A stretch of DNA of 64,000 nt, from assembly GCF_023822005.2 (NCBI RefSeq), contig NZ_CP098806.1, positions 5,950,501 through 6,014,500 on the forward strand, written 5' to 3'. This DNA comes from Dyadobacter fanqingshengii (GTDB lineage: Bacteria > Bacteroidota > Bacteroidia > Cytophagales > Spirosomataceae). The position numbers and the translations under genes were made by a program. Below are positions 16,355 through 25,800 of this stretch, piece by piece; the first letter of the stretch is position 1; each line of letters opens with the position of its first letter. Under the pieces are notes generated by a model. That model saw nothing but the letters and a program-made list of their open reading frames with translations, searched no databases and had not been told where the DNA came from.

Positions 16355-18433
16355 ATGTTTAATAGGGGCTTCAGAATTTTCATTGTTATACTTTTCTTCG
16401 TATTAATCTGCAAAGAGGGCATTGCCAAGAACATTATCGGCGGTTATTTGCAGATGAAAACAGTCGATCAGACTATTGGAAGATACATAATTTCGTTAAA
16501 GCTGCATATCGACGAAACGAACGGCTCATTCTCAGATAATGAAGTGAATGTTAGGATGATTAAGAAAAGTAACGGTTCTGAGGTTGAATCATTTAAGCTT
16601 GTGAGAACTTCTAGCCAGAAGATAAGTTATGACAAGTCTATTTGCATTGGTCCTGTGGAAATAAATACAATTTATGCAAATTATGAAATTAGTGTTTCAA
16701 TTTATCCGCCATCTTATTCTGACCCCGAGGGTTATTATCTTGAGTGGACAGATTGTTGCCGATCACCAAATATCGCCAATATCGAGCATCCTGAAAATTA
16801 TACCACTACGCTCAGGACTCTGTTCCCGCCAATCATGTATAATAACTATCCCTTTCACAATTCAACCCCCGCAATAAACGAGCTGACGGAGTTTTTCATC
16901 TGTTTTCAACAGCCTTTCACGCAGAGAATTTTAGCTAGTGATTCAGAAGGAGACAAACTTAAATATTCATTAGTTAACCTCTCAGGTCATCATTCAAGCA
17001 CAAATTCTCCACTGGAGTGGAAGCAAGATTATAGTGCAGCAAATGCAATACCTGGTAATCCGGCGCTTACCATAAATTCAGAGACAGGATTACTGACCGT
17101 GACTCCGAGGGAATATGGTTATTTTACCTTTGCAGTTTGCGTTGAGGAATTTCGTGGTGGTCGGCGATTAGGTGCTGCTATTCGTGAATACGCGTTATTT
17201 GTACTTGGTTGCTCTCCAGAAACAATGGACAGAAATGTTTATTTGAACAACGCAATCGTTTCTAATGCAACAATTTGTTCAAAAGATAGGATAACTCTAA
17301 CTGCAAAGACAAATACTGACTTGCGTTATCAGTGGATGCGCAATGGTAAGGTGATCCCAGGTGCCACAAGTAGTAGCCTGGAAATAACTCAGGAGGGAGA
17401 TTACAGTTTCAACATATACAGATCAGGAAATTGTGTGAATACAGTTGAATCGAAGAAAGTTCATGTAACTGGTGCCAACTCATCATTCAAACTTGAAAAA
17501 CACGGCACGTCCACCTCTTGCGAACAGCCAAGCGAAACAGTCCTTGTAGGTCCAAAAGATCTGCGCTATTCTTACAACTGGTTTAAAAATAGCAGTTTGC
17601 TCACTAATAAAAGCAATTCATTAACAGTTTCGGAGCCAGGTAATTATTGGGCTATTGTCGAATCACCAGCGTGCAAGTTGCTTTCAGATACAATCGCAAT
17701 AGAACAATCATCCAACTCGAATGTAAAGGTTGAAATAGAACCGATTCTGCCCGTTTGCGGAAATGATGACAAGCCCATTCCATTAGTTGGTTCTCCTGTT
17801 GGCGGAGTTTTTCAAGGACCAGGCATCGTTGATGGTGTTTTTTATCCAAAACAAGCTGGCGTTGGTGTACATGAATTGATTTATACTATTTCTCTAACAG
17901 CGCCCTGTCCCAGCTTGGTCGCTAAGCAAACGGTTCAAGTTCAAGACTCTCCAAAGTTTGATCTTTCGGAAGAAATTTGCGTCACTAATGGGGTAGGCTT
18001 TAGAATTGGTATTAAAGATTCCTCTGGTTTGCATTATGAGTGGCTTCCACGGGACGGATTAAATGAGTCATCGATTTCAATGCCTTTGGTTACAACGGAT
18101 ATTGACCGTTTGTACACTTTGACTGTTAGCAATGCGCATGGATGTAAAACATCAAAAGAAATTAAAGTAAAAATTTGTAGTAAATTTTTTATTCCGGACG
18201 CATTTACACCAAATCGTGATGGGATCAATGATACTTGGGAATTAAAGGGAATTGACAAATACCCCGATGCGGAGGTGACAATTTATAATCGTTGGGGCAA
18301 CATAATTTTTCACTCAAAAGGTTATCCAAAACCATTCGACGGAAGTTCGAATCAACCGGGTGTTTATCCCTATAAGGTGAAATTAGATAATGTAATTCCT
18401 CCTAAAACTGGGACATTGATGTTGATTCGCTAA
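16355..18433 (+). CDS. Secreted Ig-like adhesin with type IX (type B) sorting domain
   Basis: The 692-residue protein has a signal peptide (FRIFIVILFFVLICKEGIAK). A long N-terminal region of unknown fold follows, then an Ig-like domain at about 300-370 (SKDRITLTAKTNTDLRYQW, GDYSF) and a second such repeat (LRYSYNWFKN, SEPGNYW). The gliding-type C-terminal domain is clear: FFIPDAFTPNRDGINDTWEL, VTIYNRWGNIIF, GVYPYKVKL. It should be exported by the type IX system and attached to the cell surface. The gene lies between two copies of the fba 3' end and looks like accessory cargo. Confidence 0.85.
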   Translation: MFNRGFRIFIVILFFVLICKEGIAKNIIGGYLQMKTVDQTIGRYIISLKLHIDETNGSFSDNEVNVRMIKKSNGSEVESFKLVRTSSQKISYDKSICIGPVEINTIYANYEISVSIYPPSYSDPEGYYLEWTDCCRSPNIANIEHPENYTTTLRTLFPPIMYNNYPFHNSTPAINELTEFFICFQQPFTQRILASDSEGDKLKYSLVNLSGHHSSTNSPLEWKQDYSAANAIPGNPALTINSETGLLTVTPREYGYFTFAVCVEEFRGGRRLGAAIREYALFVLGCSPETMDRNVYLNNAIVSNATICSKDRITLTAKTNTDLRYQWMRNGKVIPGATSSSLEITQEGDYSFNIYRSGNCVNTVESKKVHVTGANSSFKLEKHGTSTSCEQPSETVLVGPKDLRYSYNWFKNSSLLTNKSNSLTVSEPGNYWAIVESPACKLLSDTIAIEQSSNSNVKVEIEPILPVCGNDDKPIPLVGSPVGGVFQGPGIVDGVFYPKQAGVGVHELIYTISLTAPCPSLVAKQTVQVQDSPKFDLSEEICVTNGVGFRIGIKDSSGLHYEWLPRDGLNESSISMPLVTTDIDRLYTLTVSNAHGCKTSKEIKVKICSKFFIPDAFTPNRDGINDTWELKGIDKYPDAEVTIYNRWGNIIFHSKGYPKPFDGSSNQPGVYPYKVKLDNVIPPKTGTLMLIR

Positions 18434-18460
18434 TCAAGCCGAAAACATTATGTTTCACAC

Positions 18461-18489
18461 AAAAAAAGCAACCCTCGCAGGTTGCTTTT
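18461..18489 (-). terminator. Terminator of fba (copy B), bidirectional
   Basis: AAAAGCAACC pairs with GGTTGCTTTT around a CTCGCA loop, with an A run on one side and a T run on the other. It lies 26 bp past the fba stop and 28 bp past the convergent adhesin stop. Confidence 0.88.
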
Positions 18490-18611
18490 CCATCTCATCA
18501 AAAACAGCTAAAAATCATCCCAGCTGGTTAATGCAGTTCAAATCTTCAAACGCCAGTTTCAAGCGTTGGATCATGCTTTCTTCGCCTTTGCGTAGCCATA
18601 CGCGGGGGTCG
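18468..18611. repeat. Direct repeat copy B: 3' end of intact fba
   Basis: This is the partner of the 144-bp identical stretch at 15996-16139. Identity stops abruptly at 18612, upstream of which the two copies share only scattered matches. Confidence 0.95.
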
Positions 18612-19594
18612 TAATATTTTTTGTTTGGCGAATCAGGGCCATTTGGGTTACCCAATTGAGTCTGCAAGAAGCCTTCGTTTTCTTTGTAATATTTCAGAAG
18701 CCCTTCCCAGGTTGACCATTGCATATCGGTGTCGATGTTCATTTTGATCGCTCCGTATTCGATGGCTTCGCGGATTTCTTCGCGGGAAGAGCCTGATCCT
18801 CCGTGGAATACGAAGTTAACGGGCAATTCAGCCGTTCCGAATTTTTCTTGGATAAATTGCTGAGAGTTGCGAAGGATTTTTGGTTCAAGCTTCACATTTC
18901 CCGGCTTGTAAACACCATGAACATTGCCGAACGCTGCTGCAATGGTGAAGTTTGGAGAGATTTTGGAAAGCTCTTCGTATGCGTAAGCAACCTCTTCTGG
19001 CTGTGTGTACAATTTTGAGCTGTCTACGTCGCTGTTGTCAACGCCATCTTCCTCGCCACCCGTTACACCCAGTTCAATTTCAAGTGTCATGCCGATTTTC
19101 GCCATGCGCTCGAAGTATTTCGCTGAAATTTCAATGTTTTCTTCAATTGGCTCTTCCGAAAGGTCCAGCATGTGAGAGCTGTACAATGGGATACCATGTT
19201 GGTCGAAATGACGCTCGCCTGCTTCAAGAAGACCGTCGATCCATGGAAGCAATTTTTTTGCGCAATGGTCAGTATGCAAAATTACCGGAATGCCGTAAAG
19301 TGCTGCCATCTGGTGCACGTGCATCGCGCCGGAAACGCCACCTGCGATTGCAGCTTTCTGATCGGTGTTAGAAAGACTTTTTCCAGCATAAAATATCGCT
19401 CCGCCATTTGAAAACTGAATGATAACGGGGCTATTAACCGCTTTGGCAGTTTCAAGAACTGCATTTACTGAGTTGGTTCCTACCACGTTAACCGCCGGAA
19501 GGGCATAGTTATTTTCGTTGGCGTGGCGGAAAATTTCGCTAACTCCGTCACCGGTTACAACACCGGGCGCAAAGCGTTTTGTAGTTTCGCTCAT
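18515..19594 (-). CDS. fbaA: Class II fructose-bisphosphate aldolase
   Basis: Cleaves fructose 1,6-bisphosphate to dihydroxyacetone phosphate and glyceraldehyde 3-phosphate. The 359 residues match the class IIA (E. coli FbaA) type. Seen are ILHTDHCAKKLLPW with the zinc His and catalytic Asp, LEIELGVTGGEEDGVDN, FGNVHGVYKPGNVKL, FVFHGGSGS and MNIDTDMQW. The C-terminus ends LNCINQLG and is duplicated 2.5 kb away. The gene is monocistronic, ending at a hairpin terminator. Confidence 0.97.
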   Translation of the reverse strand: MSETTKRFAPGVVTGDGVSEIFRHANENNYALPAVNVVGTNSVNAVLETAKAVNSPVIIQFSNGGAIFYAGKSLSNTDQKAAIAGGVSGAMHVHQMAALYGIPVILHTDHCAKKLLPWIDGLLEAGERHFDQHGIPLYSSHMLDLSEEPIEENIEISAKYFERMAKIGMTLEIELGVTGGEEDGVDNSDVDSSKLYTQPEEVAYAYEELSKISPNFTIAAAFGNVHGVYKPGNVKLEPKILRNSQQFIQEKFGTAELPVNFVFHGGSGSSREEIREAIEYGAIKMNIDTDMQWSTWEGLLKYYKENEGFLQTQLGNPNGPDSPNKKYYDPRVWLRKGEESMIQRLKLAFEDLNCINQLG

Positions 19595-19767
19595 AGTAAT
19601 AAAGAATATTTTTTCAAGAATAAATTTTACAATTCAGATATAAAAAATGAACTGCGCGGGAATCCCTGCAAGTTAGGTATTTTACAGAAAATGGAGGAAA
19701 TATCAAGGGTATATTATGCTTTGTGACGAAGATTAATCTATCTATAATCGTTTTGGCGCAATCTGCG

Positions 19768-19775
19768 TATCTTTG
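19768..19775 (+). promoter_or_regulatory. Bacteroidetes-type -7 element for the two-gene CorC unit
   Basis: TATCTTTG matches TAnnTTTG and lies 58 bp before the ATG of the small membrane protein. Confidence 0.5.
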
Positions 19776-19832
19776 AAAATGATTGAATTTGCGGGCATTT
19801 GTCTGCAAGATTGTGACACGAAAGAAATATTG

Positions 19833-20072
19833 ATGAATACCAAACTGACCAGGACAATCCTGATTGCCCTCGCACTGGGCTTTTTCGTAATGTGGGTCCT
19901 CGAATTTCGACGGACAACCATGTTTGAAAGTTACTGGCTGCTCTTGCTGGCCATTATGTGCTTACTAATGTTCCAATTCAGCAGGTTAAAGGCTTCATTG
20001 TTAGCTAAAAAAGAAGCAGAAATGAAAGTTGATATGAAAAAGAACAAGCCGGTTAAAACTGCAAAAAAATGA
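19833..20072 (+). CDS. Small two-helix membrane protein, unknown function
   Basis: The 79-residue protein begins MNTKLTRTILIALALGFFVM. It has two hydrophobic segments (about residues 8-22 and 34-46), then a lysine-rich cytoplasmic tail ending KTAKK. The ATG at 19833 is preferred because the upstream in-frame TTG lies within the promoter element. It overlaps the CorC-like gene by 4 bases (ATGA), implying translational coupling. No family is recognised. Confidence 0.75.
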   Translation: MNTKLTRTILIALALGFFVMWVLEFRRTTMFESYWLLLLAIMCLLMFQFSRLKASLLAKKEAEMKVDMKKNKPVKTAKK

Positions 20073-21295
20073 GCATGCTATTCCTGGGGTTAACGGTCGT
20101 TTTTTTCATCCTCGCGGGTTATTATGGGGCCGTGCGCTCTGTTTTGCTGGATGTTTCCATAGATCGCTATTCATTGCGGCACGAGAAATCTGAGGAAGTT
20201 TACCAAACATTATATTGGCGACGGATATTGCGGATGATCCGCTTGGTGACCGTTGCATTAGGCTGTTTTTTGGCCGTAGCGACTTTTTATCCCCTGCTTT
20301 TAGTTGATCTGGGCATGCATGAAGGTGCATTAGTTGCCGGAATGTTTGCTGTTTTAATTGTAGTATGGATGGCAAGTTATTCCAGCTGGGTGAAAATCGG
20401 CCGGGCTTTCCCGAACATATTAGACCTTTCCGCCTTCCCCGTTCGCTTTGCCGAATGGGTCATTACGCCGCTTTATTGGGTTGTGGAGCCATTTGTGAAA
20501 GAAAATATTCTATCGCCTTCGTTACGCGACGATGCGATTTCTGCCGACGATCCTGATTTTGATGACCATAGCATTGAGGAAAGAATGTTTATTAATGCAT
20601 TGGATTTCAAGGATCTGCGGATCAGGGATTGTATGATTCCCAGGACTGAAATTTCGGCTGTTAATGTGAATGCAAGCATTGAAGATTTACGGACTGCATT
20701 CCTGACCAGTGGTCATTCCAAAATCATCGTCCATCGCGAGTCCGTGGATGAAGTTTTAGGCTATTGCCACGCATTATCCCTTTTTAAAAAGCCAAAAGAG
20801 ATCAGCAACATTATCACGCCCATCCTTATTGTGCCCGAAGCAATGCCTGCCAGCGACTTAATGCTGCGGTTTTTGGAAGAAAGAAGGAGCCTGGCATTGG
20901 TTGTAGATGAGTTCGGAGGGACATCGGGACTGGTGAGTGTGGAAGATGTGGTTGAGCAGATTTTTGGTGAAATTCAGGATGAATACGACTCTACCGAAGA
21001 CTGGACGGAGCGCAAGCTGGATGACGATAGCTACATATTGAGTGCCCGCCACGAGCTGGATTATTTGAATGAAAAATACGGCTGGGAGCTTCCGGAAGGG
21101 GATTATGACACGCTGGCGGGAATGTTAATCGACAATTTTGGAGACTTACCGGAAGTGAACGAAACCGTTAGCATTCCGCCTTATGCATTCCAGGTCGTTT
21201 CCATGCAGGACACGCGCATTGAGCTCGTAAGATTGACTATTGAAGAAAGAGAAAAGAAAAGCGAAAAAAGTGATCAAATAAAAAAGGGAAATTAG
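20069..21295 (+). CDS. CNNM/CBS/CorC-type membrane protein (hemolysin C family)
   Basis: The 408-residue protein has an N-terminal DUF21/CNNM membrane region (hydrophobic stretches around 1-20, 60-80, 88-110). A pair of CBS domains follows at about 180-305 (RDCMIPRTEI, VLGYCHALSLFK, LALVVDEFGGTSGLVSVED), then a C-terminal CorC/HlyC transporter-associated domain (YGWELPEGDYDTLAGM). The family is linked to Mg/Co ion transport. GldE of gliding bacteria has the same architecture, but no gldD or other gliding gene is next to it, so the broader name is used. Confidence 0.88.
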   Translation: MSMLFLGLTVVFFILAGYYGAVRSVLLDVSIDRYSLRHEKSEEVYQTLYWRRILRMIRLVTVALGCFLAVATFYPLLLVDLGMHEGALVAGMFAVLIVVWMASYSSWVKIGRAFPNILDLSAFPVRFAEWVITPLYWVVEPFVKENILSPSLRDDAISADDPDFDDHSIEERMFINALDFKDLRIRDCMIPRTEISAVNVNASIEDLRTAFLTSGHSKIIVHRESVDEVLGYCHALSLFKKPKEISNIITPILIVPEAMPASDLMLRFLEERRSLALVVDEFGGTSGLVSVEDVVEQIFGEIQDEYDSTEDWTERKLDDDSYILSARHELDYLNEKYGWELPEGDYDTLAGMLIDNFGDLPEVNETVSIPPYAFQVVSMQDTRIELVRLTIEEREKKSEKSDQIKKGN

Positions 21296-21303
21296 CCAAG
21301 CAA

Positions 21304-22203
21304 ATGAAAATAAATACATTACGCAGTATTCTGTTAACGACGATATTCTTTTTGCCCAATATATTATTAGCTCAAAAAGCAGATCTTAAAAGCCGGATAG
21401 AAAGCATTACCAAGCAAATCGATGGCGTCAAAGGTGTTGCCATCATGGATTTACAGAGCAAGGAAATGACCATTTTGAATGCTGAGCACAAGTTTCCCAT
21501 GCTAAGCTCCTTCAAATTCCCTATCGCAATGGCCGTTCTGGATCAGGTTGATAAGGGAAAACTTACGCTGACCCAGAAATATCATCTTACAAAAGAAGAC
21601 GTTCAGCTTAAAACTCACAGCCCGATACGGGACAAATATCCCGCCGGAAATGTCGATTTAACCATTGCGGACCTGTTAACAAACATGGTTTCATTGAGTG
21701 ATAACATTGCCTGCGACATTCTTTTCAAACTTGCTGGCGGCACAAAACCGGTTCAGGATTATGTGCATAGTTTGGGCGTGAAGGACATTGCTATCGTGGC
21801 TAACGAGGAGCAAATGGGGCAGGATTGGAATGTTCAGTACACCAACTGGTGCAAACCTGGTGCTATGCTGCAACTGCTCGACATTTTTTATAAAGGAAAA
21901 AATCTCTCCAAAACCAGCCACGATTTTTTATCTAAAATCATGATTGATGGCCCAACGGGCCTGAACAGGATCAAAGGTCAACTGCCAAAGGATGCCGTTG
22001 TGGCGCATAAGACAGGCACATCAGGGACAAATGATAAAGGCGTTATGGCTGCTGTCAATGACGTCGGCATTGTGAAAATGCCCAATGGCAAAAGCTTCGC
22101 AATTGTTTTATTTATCTCAAATTCAACAGCGGATCTGAAAGCAACCGAACTGGTTATGGCGCAGGTTTCCAAGGCAGCTTACGATCATTATGCAGCGAAA
22201 TAG
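21304..22203 (+). CDS. Class A beta-lactamase, subclass A2 (PER-like)
   Basis: The 299-residue protein has a signal peptide ending FLPNILLAQ and all class A motifs: S68-S-F-K71, S132-D-N134 and K236-T-G238. An omega-loop NEEQM supplies the general-base Glu at 168 or 169. The loop (NEEQMGQDWNVQYTNW) and the KDAVVAHKTGTSGTNDKG region resemble the PER/CfxA branch (A2) typical of Bacteroidota. It should hydrolyse penicillins and cephalosporins in the periplasm. There is no mobile element nearby, so it appears to be a resident gene. It starts 8 bp after the CorC gene and may share its transcript. Confidence 0.9.
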   Translation: MKINTLRSILLTTIFFLPNILLAQKADLKSRIESITKQIDGVKGVAIMDLQSKEMTILNAEHKFPMLSSFKFPIAMAVLDQVDKGKLTLTQKYHLTKEDVQLKTHSPIRDKYPAGNVDLTIADLLTNMVSLSDNIACDILFKLAGGTKPVQDYVHSLGVKDIAIVANEEQMGQDWNVQYTNWCKPGAMLQLLDIFYKGKNLSKTSHDFLSKIMIDGPTGLNRIKGQLPKDAVVAHKTGTSGTNDKGVMAAVNDVGIVKMPNGKSFAIVLFISNSTADLKATELVMAQVSKAAYDHYAAK

Positions 22204-22242
22204 AAGGTTTCACAACCGCCTTCATCACTCAAAGTTTGAAAA

Positions 22243-22863
22243 GTGCAGATATCAGTTGAGAAAATAGGGAAAAAATTTGTCAAGGAATGGATTGTCCGCA
22301 ATGCCAGTTTTGAGTTGGCGGCCGGGCAACAATATACTTTTGTGGGGCCGAATGGCAGCGGAAAATCAACATTATTGCAATTGCTAACCGGCATTATGCC
22401 CGTTTCTGAGGGTATAATAAAATACATTGACCAAACGGGAAAGGAGATCGAAGTTGATCATTGGTACAAACATCTGGTCGTAGCGGCGCCCTATCTTGAA
22501 CTGATCGAAGAATTCACCTTGCGTGAACTGATCCAGTTTCACAGCAAATTCAAGCCATTCAAAAACGGCCTTTCTTTTAAAGATTTCGAGGATTTTATTC
22601 AATTGCCGCATGCTAGCGGAAAGACGCTCCGGCATTTTTCGTCTGGCATGAAACAGCGCGTAAAGCTGGGCCTTGCTTTCATGTCCGACGTCCCCGTTAT
22701 CTTTCTCGACGAGCCTACGACCAATCTGGACGTTCCGGGCATCACGTGGTATCTCGATCACGTGGTCCATCACACACAAAATCAGCTCGTTTTGCTCGGC
22801 TCGAATGTGAAACAGGAATATGAATTTTGTGAAAATATCATTTCAGTTTCTGCGTTCAAATAG
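22243..22863 (+). CDS. Orphan ABC transporter ATP-binding protein
   Basis: The 206-residue nucleotide-binding domain has Walker A GPNGSGKST (35-43), signature HFSSGMKQR (131-139) and Walker B VIFLDEPTTNLD (152-163). The start codon is GTG, and it follows the beta-lactamase by 39 bp. No permease gene is adjacent, so its membrane partner must be encoded elsewhere. The next gene begins 19 bp after its stop, which suggests a shared transcript. Confidence 0.88.
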   Translation: MQISVEKIGKKFVKEWIVRNASFELAAGQQYTFVGPNGSGKSTLLQLLTGIMPVSEGIIKYIDQTGKEIEVDHWYKHLVVAAPYLELIEEFTLRELIQFHSKFKPFKNGLSFKDFEDFIQLPHASGKTLRHFSSGMKQRVKLGLAFMSDVPVIFLDEPTTNLDVPGITWYLDHVVHHTQNQLVLLGSNVKQEYEFCENIISVSAFK

Positions 22864-22882
22864 AAATACAGCGGAGCCAAAT

Positions 22883-25800
22883 ATGCGGAGAAATCTACGT
22901 CCTATCGTTTTACTTTTTCTGTTTTTAATCTGCATCATTAGCAACTGCTTTGCTGCCGGAATGCATTTTATCGAAAACCGTGGTCAGTGGGAATCGGACA
23001 TTTTGTTCCGCACCGAAATCTCGGGTGGCTTCCTTTTCCTCAAAAAACAATCGCTAGTTTACGTTTTATACAATGCCGGGCAGGTTTCAGCCAATCATGC
23101 GAAACAACCTGTTGCTTCACCCGGCGCACGGGAAAATGACAAATCTATCGCTGCACATGGTGTTGAAGTGCAGTTTTTAGGTGCTTCTGCCAATGTAAAA
23201 TGCACTGCTAATGCTCCCATTGAGACTGGTTTTAACTATTTCTTAGGCAAGGAAGAGCAAAACTGGGCCGGTGGTGTGAAGGGATTTGAAGAAGTGATTT
23301 ATAAAAATCTCTACGAAGGCATTGATATGCGTGTTTATCTGCATCAATTCAAACTTAAATACGAATTTATCGTTCATCCGCAGGCTGATCCTTCACAGAT
23401 TATGATGAAATACAATGGTGCTGAAAAAGTTTCTGTGAATGAAACAGGTCAGATCGTTGTAAAAACGAGCATTGGGCAGTTCAAGGAAGCGGAGCCGTAT
23501 TCATTTCAGCAGATCAATGCGAGGACTACGGAAGTATCTTCGAAATTTCTATTATCTGCGGATAATGTTGCCACATTCAGCATTCCGAAGGCCTACAATA
23601 AATCGGAAAAGCTGACCATTGACCCTGAACTGATTTTTTCCACTTATTCCGGTTCGGTTGCGGATAACTGGGGACACACAGCGACGTATGATGATGAAGG
23701 TAATCTCTATTCTGGCGGGACTGTTTTTGGGACAAATTTTCCGGCAACGGTCGGTGCTTTTCAAACCAAATTTGAAGGCCAGGTCGACGTTGCAATCATG
23801 AAATTCACACCGGACGGCAGCAAGCTCATCTACGCCACATTCCTGGGAGGCAGCAACACCGACATTCCCAGCAGCCTGATCATTAATAGCAAAAAGGAAT
23901 TATTGATTTTGGGAACAACATCTTCCAAAAACTTCCCCGCCAAAACCGGCGCTTTTCAAACTGCCTTTGGCGGCGGAACAAAAGTAATTCCTATATCGGG
24001 GCTGGATCTGGATAACGGCAGCGACATTTTTGTTTCCAAACTAAGCACAGATGGCAAGCAACTCATTGCGTCGACCTTTGTTGGAGGCAGCGGAAATGAT
24101 GGGGTCAGCATGGCAGACCTCGCGGCGATTCGCAATTATGGTGACAGTTTCAGAGGTGAAATCGGGGTTGATAAGGATGATAATGTCCTCATCGTTTCCT
24201 CGACCAATTCAGCCAATTTTCCTTTGAAAAATGCTGTAAAGGCTAAATTTGCTGGCGTTCAGGATGGTGTGGTTTTGAAATTCAATTCTGGCTTAACCAG
24301 TTTGCTATGGGGAACATTTGTGGGCGGGAGCGAGTGGGACGCTGCTTATTCGCTTAAAATCTCGGCCGCAGGCGACATTTACGTGGCCGGAATTACGCAA
24401 AGCAAAAATCTGCCGACCAATGCGTCATCGTTTCAAAAAGCCTTGAACGGAACGGAGGACGGATTTGTGGCACATTATGCCAATGATAAATTGTTGGGCA
24501 CGACCTATTTGGGAACGCCTAATCAGGATGGGGCCTATTTGCTGGATCTGGACGCGAGCAGCAATGTATATGTGTATGGCCTCACGAACGGCCCTTATCC
24601 GGTGAGTCAGGGTGTATATCAAAATGCGAAAAGCGGTCAATTCGTGCATGCATTGGACGCAGGATTGTCAAAAACCATTTTTTCAACGGTGATAGGATCA
24701 GGCAGGGGCATTCCTGATATTTCGCCAACAGCATTTTTGGTAAGTGAATGTGGTAATATTTATCTGGCCGGCTGGGGCGGCAATGTAAATTCAACCACGG
24801 GTAATAACCCAAATAGCACGACCACGAATTTGGTCGTAACGGACGATGCGATCCAATCATTAACGAATGGTAATAATTTTTACATCGCCATCTTGGAGCA
24901 GGGCGCGAAATCACTGCTATATGCCACTTATTTTGGCAGCCGTGATCGGTCCGGCCAGGTTCAGGGTGATCATGTGGATGGCGGAACGAGCCGGTTTGAT
25001 AAGAACGGCACCATTTACCATGCAACTTGTGCCTGCGGCGGCAGCGGCTTTCCGGCTACGCCGCAAGCCTGGTCCAAAACAAATAACAGCGAGAATTGCA
25101 ACAATGCAGCTTTCAAGATAGACATTGACCGTCTTAAAGCCGATTTTGATGTGTATTCAGGAAGCACAAAGGATGTTTTGCGCGGCTGTGCGCCTTTGTC
25201 GTTATCATTTGTAAACACAAGCGAAGGCGGCGTGGATTACATTTGGGACGTTGGCGGAAGCACGTTTTCACGTGAAGAGGACCAGTCGGAATATACTTTT
25301 ACCAAACCGGGCGAATATACGGTTACTTTGAAGGCATATAACCGGCTGAGCTGTAAGCGCGTGGATGTTGTGCAGAAGAAAATTATCGTAGAAACGCTGA
25401 ATAGCAAGATTAAGGCCGATACGACGGTTTGTGAAAACACGAAATTGCAACTTTGGGCCTCGGGAGGGACACAATATAAATGGTCGCCTGCAACGGGAAT
25501 GGATAATGCTGCGATTGCAATGCCATCTGTGACTGTGAGAGAAGACGCCGAATTTTCTGTCGAAATCAGCAATGCGAGCGGCTGTAAGGTGACGGAGAAA
25601 ATGAAGGTTAATGTTGATAAAAAAACTGATTTCGTTGAGATGCCGGATGTGGAAGTTTGTGCAGGTGCTACTGTTGTGCTTTCTGTATCGGGCGATGGAA
25701 CGAAGTATCGCTGGCTGGCAACGGACGGGCTGGAAGAAACCATTGGCAAATCGGTCACAGTAAAGCCGACGAAAACAACGACTTACACTATTGAAGGCAC

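Noticed and set aside
20069-21295. Gliding protein GldE
   Set aside because: Architecture fits, but no gldD or other gliding gene adjoins, so the general CorC/hemolysin family name is safer.
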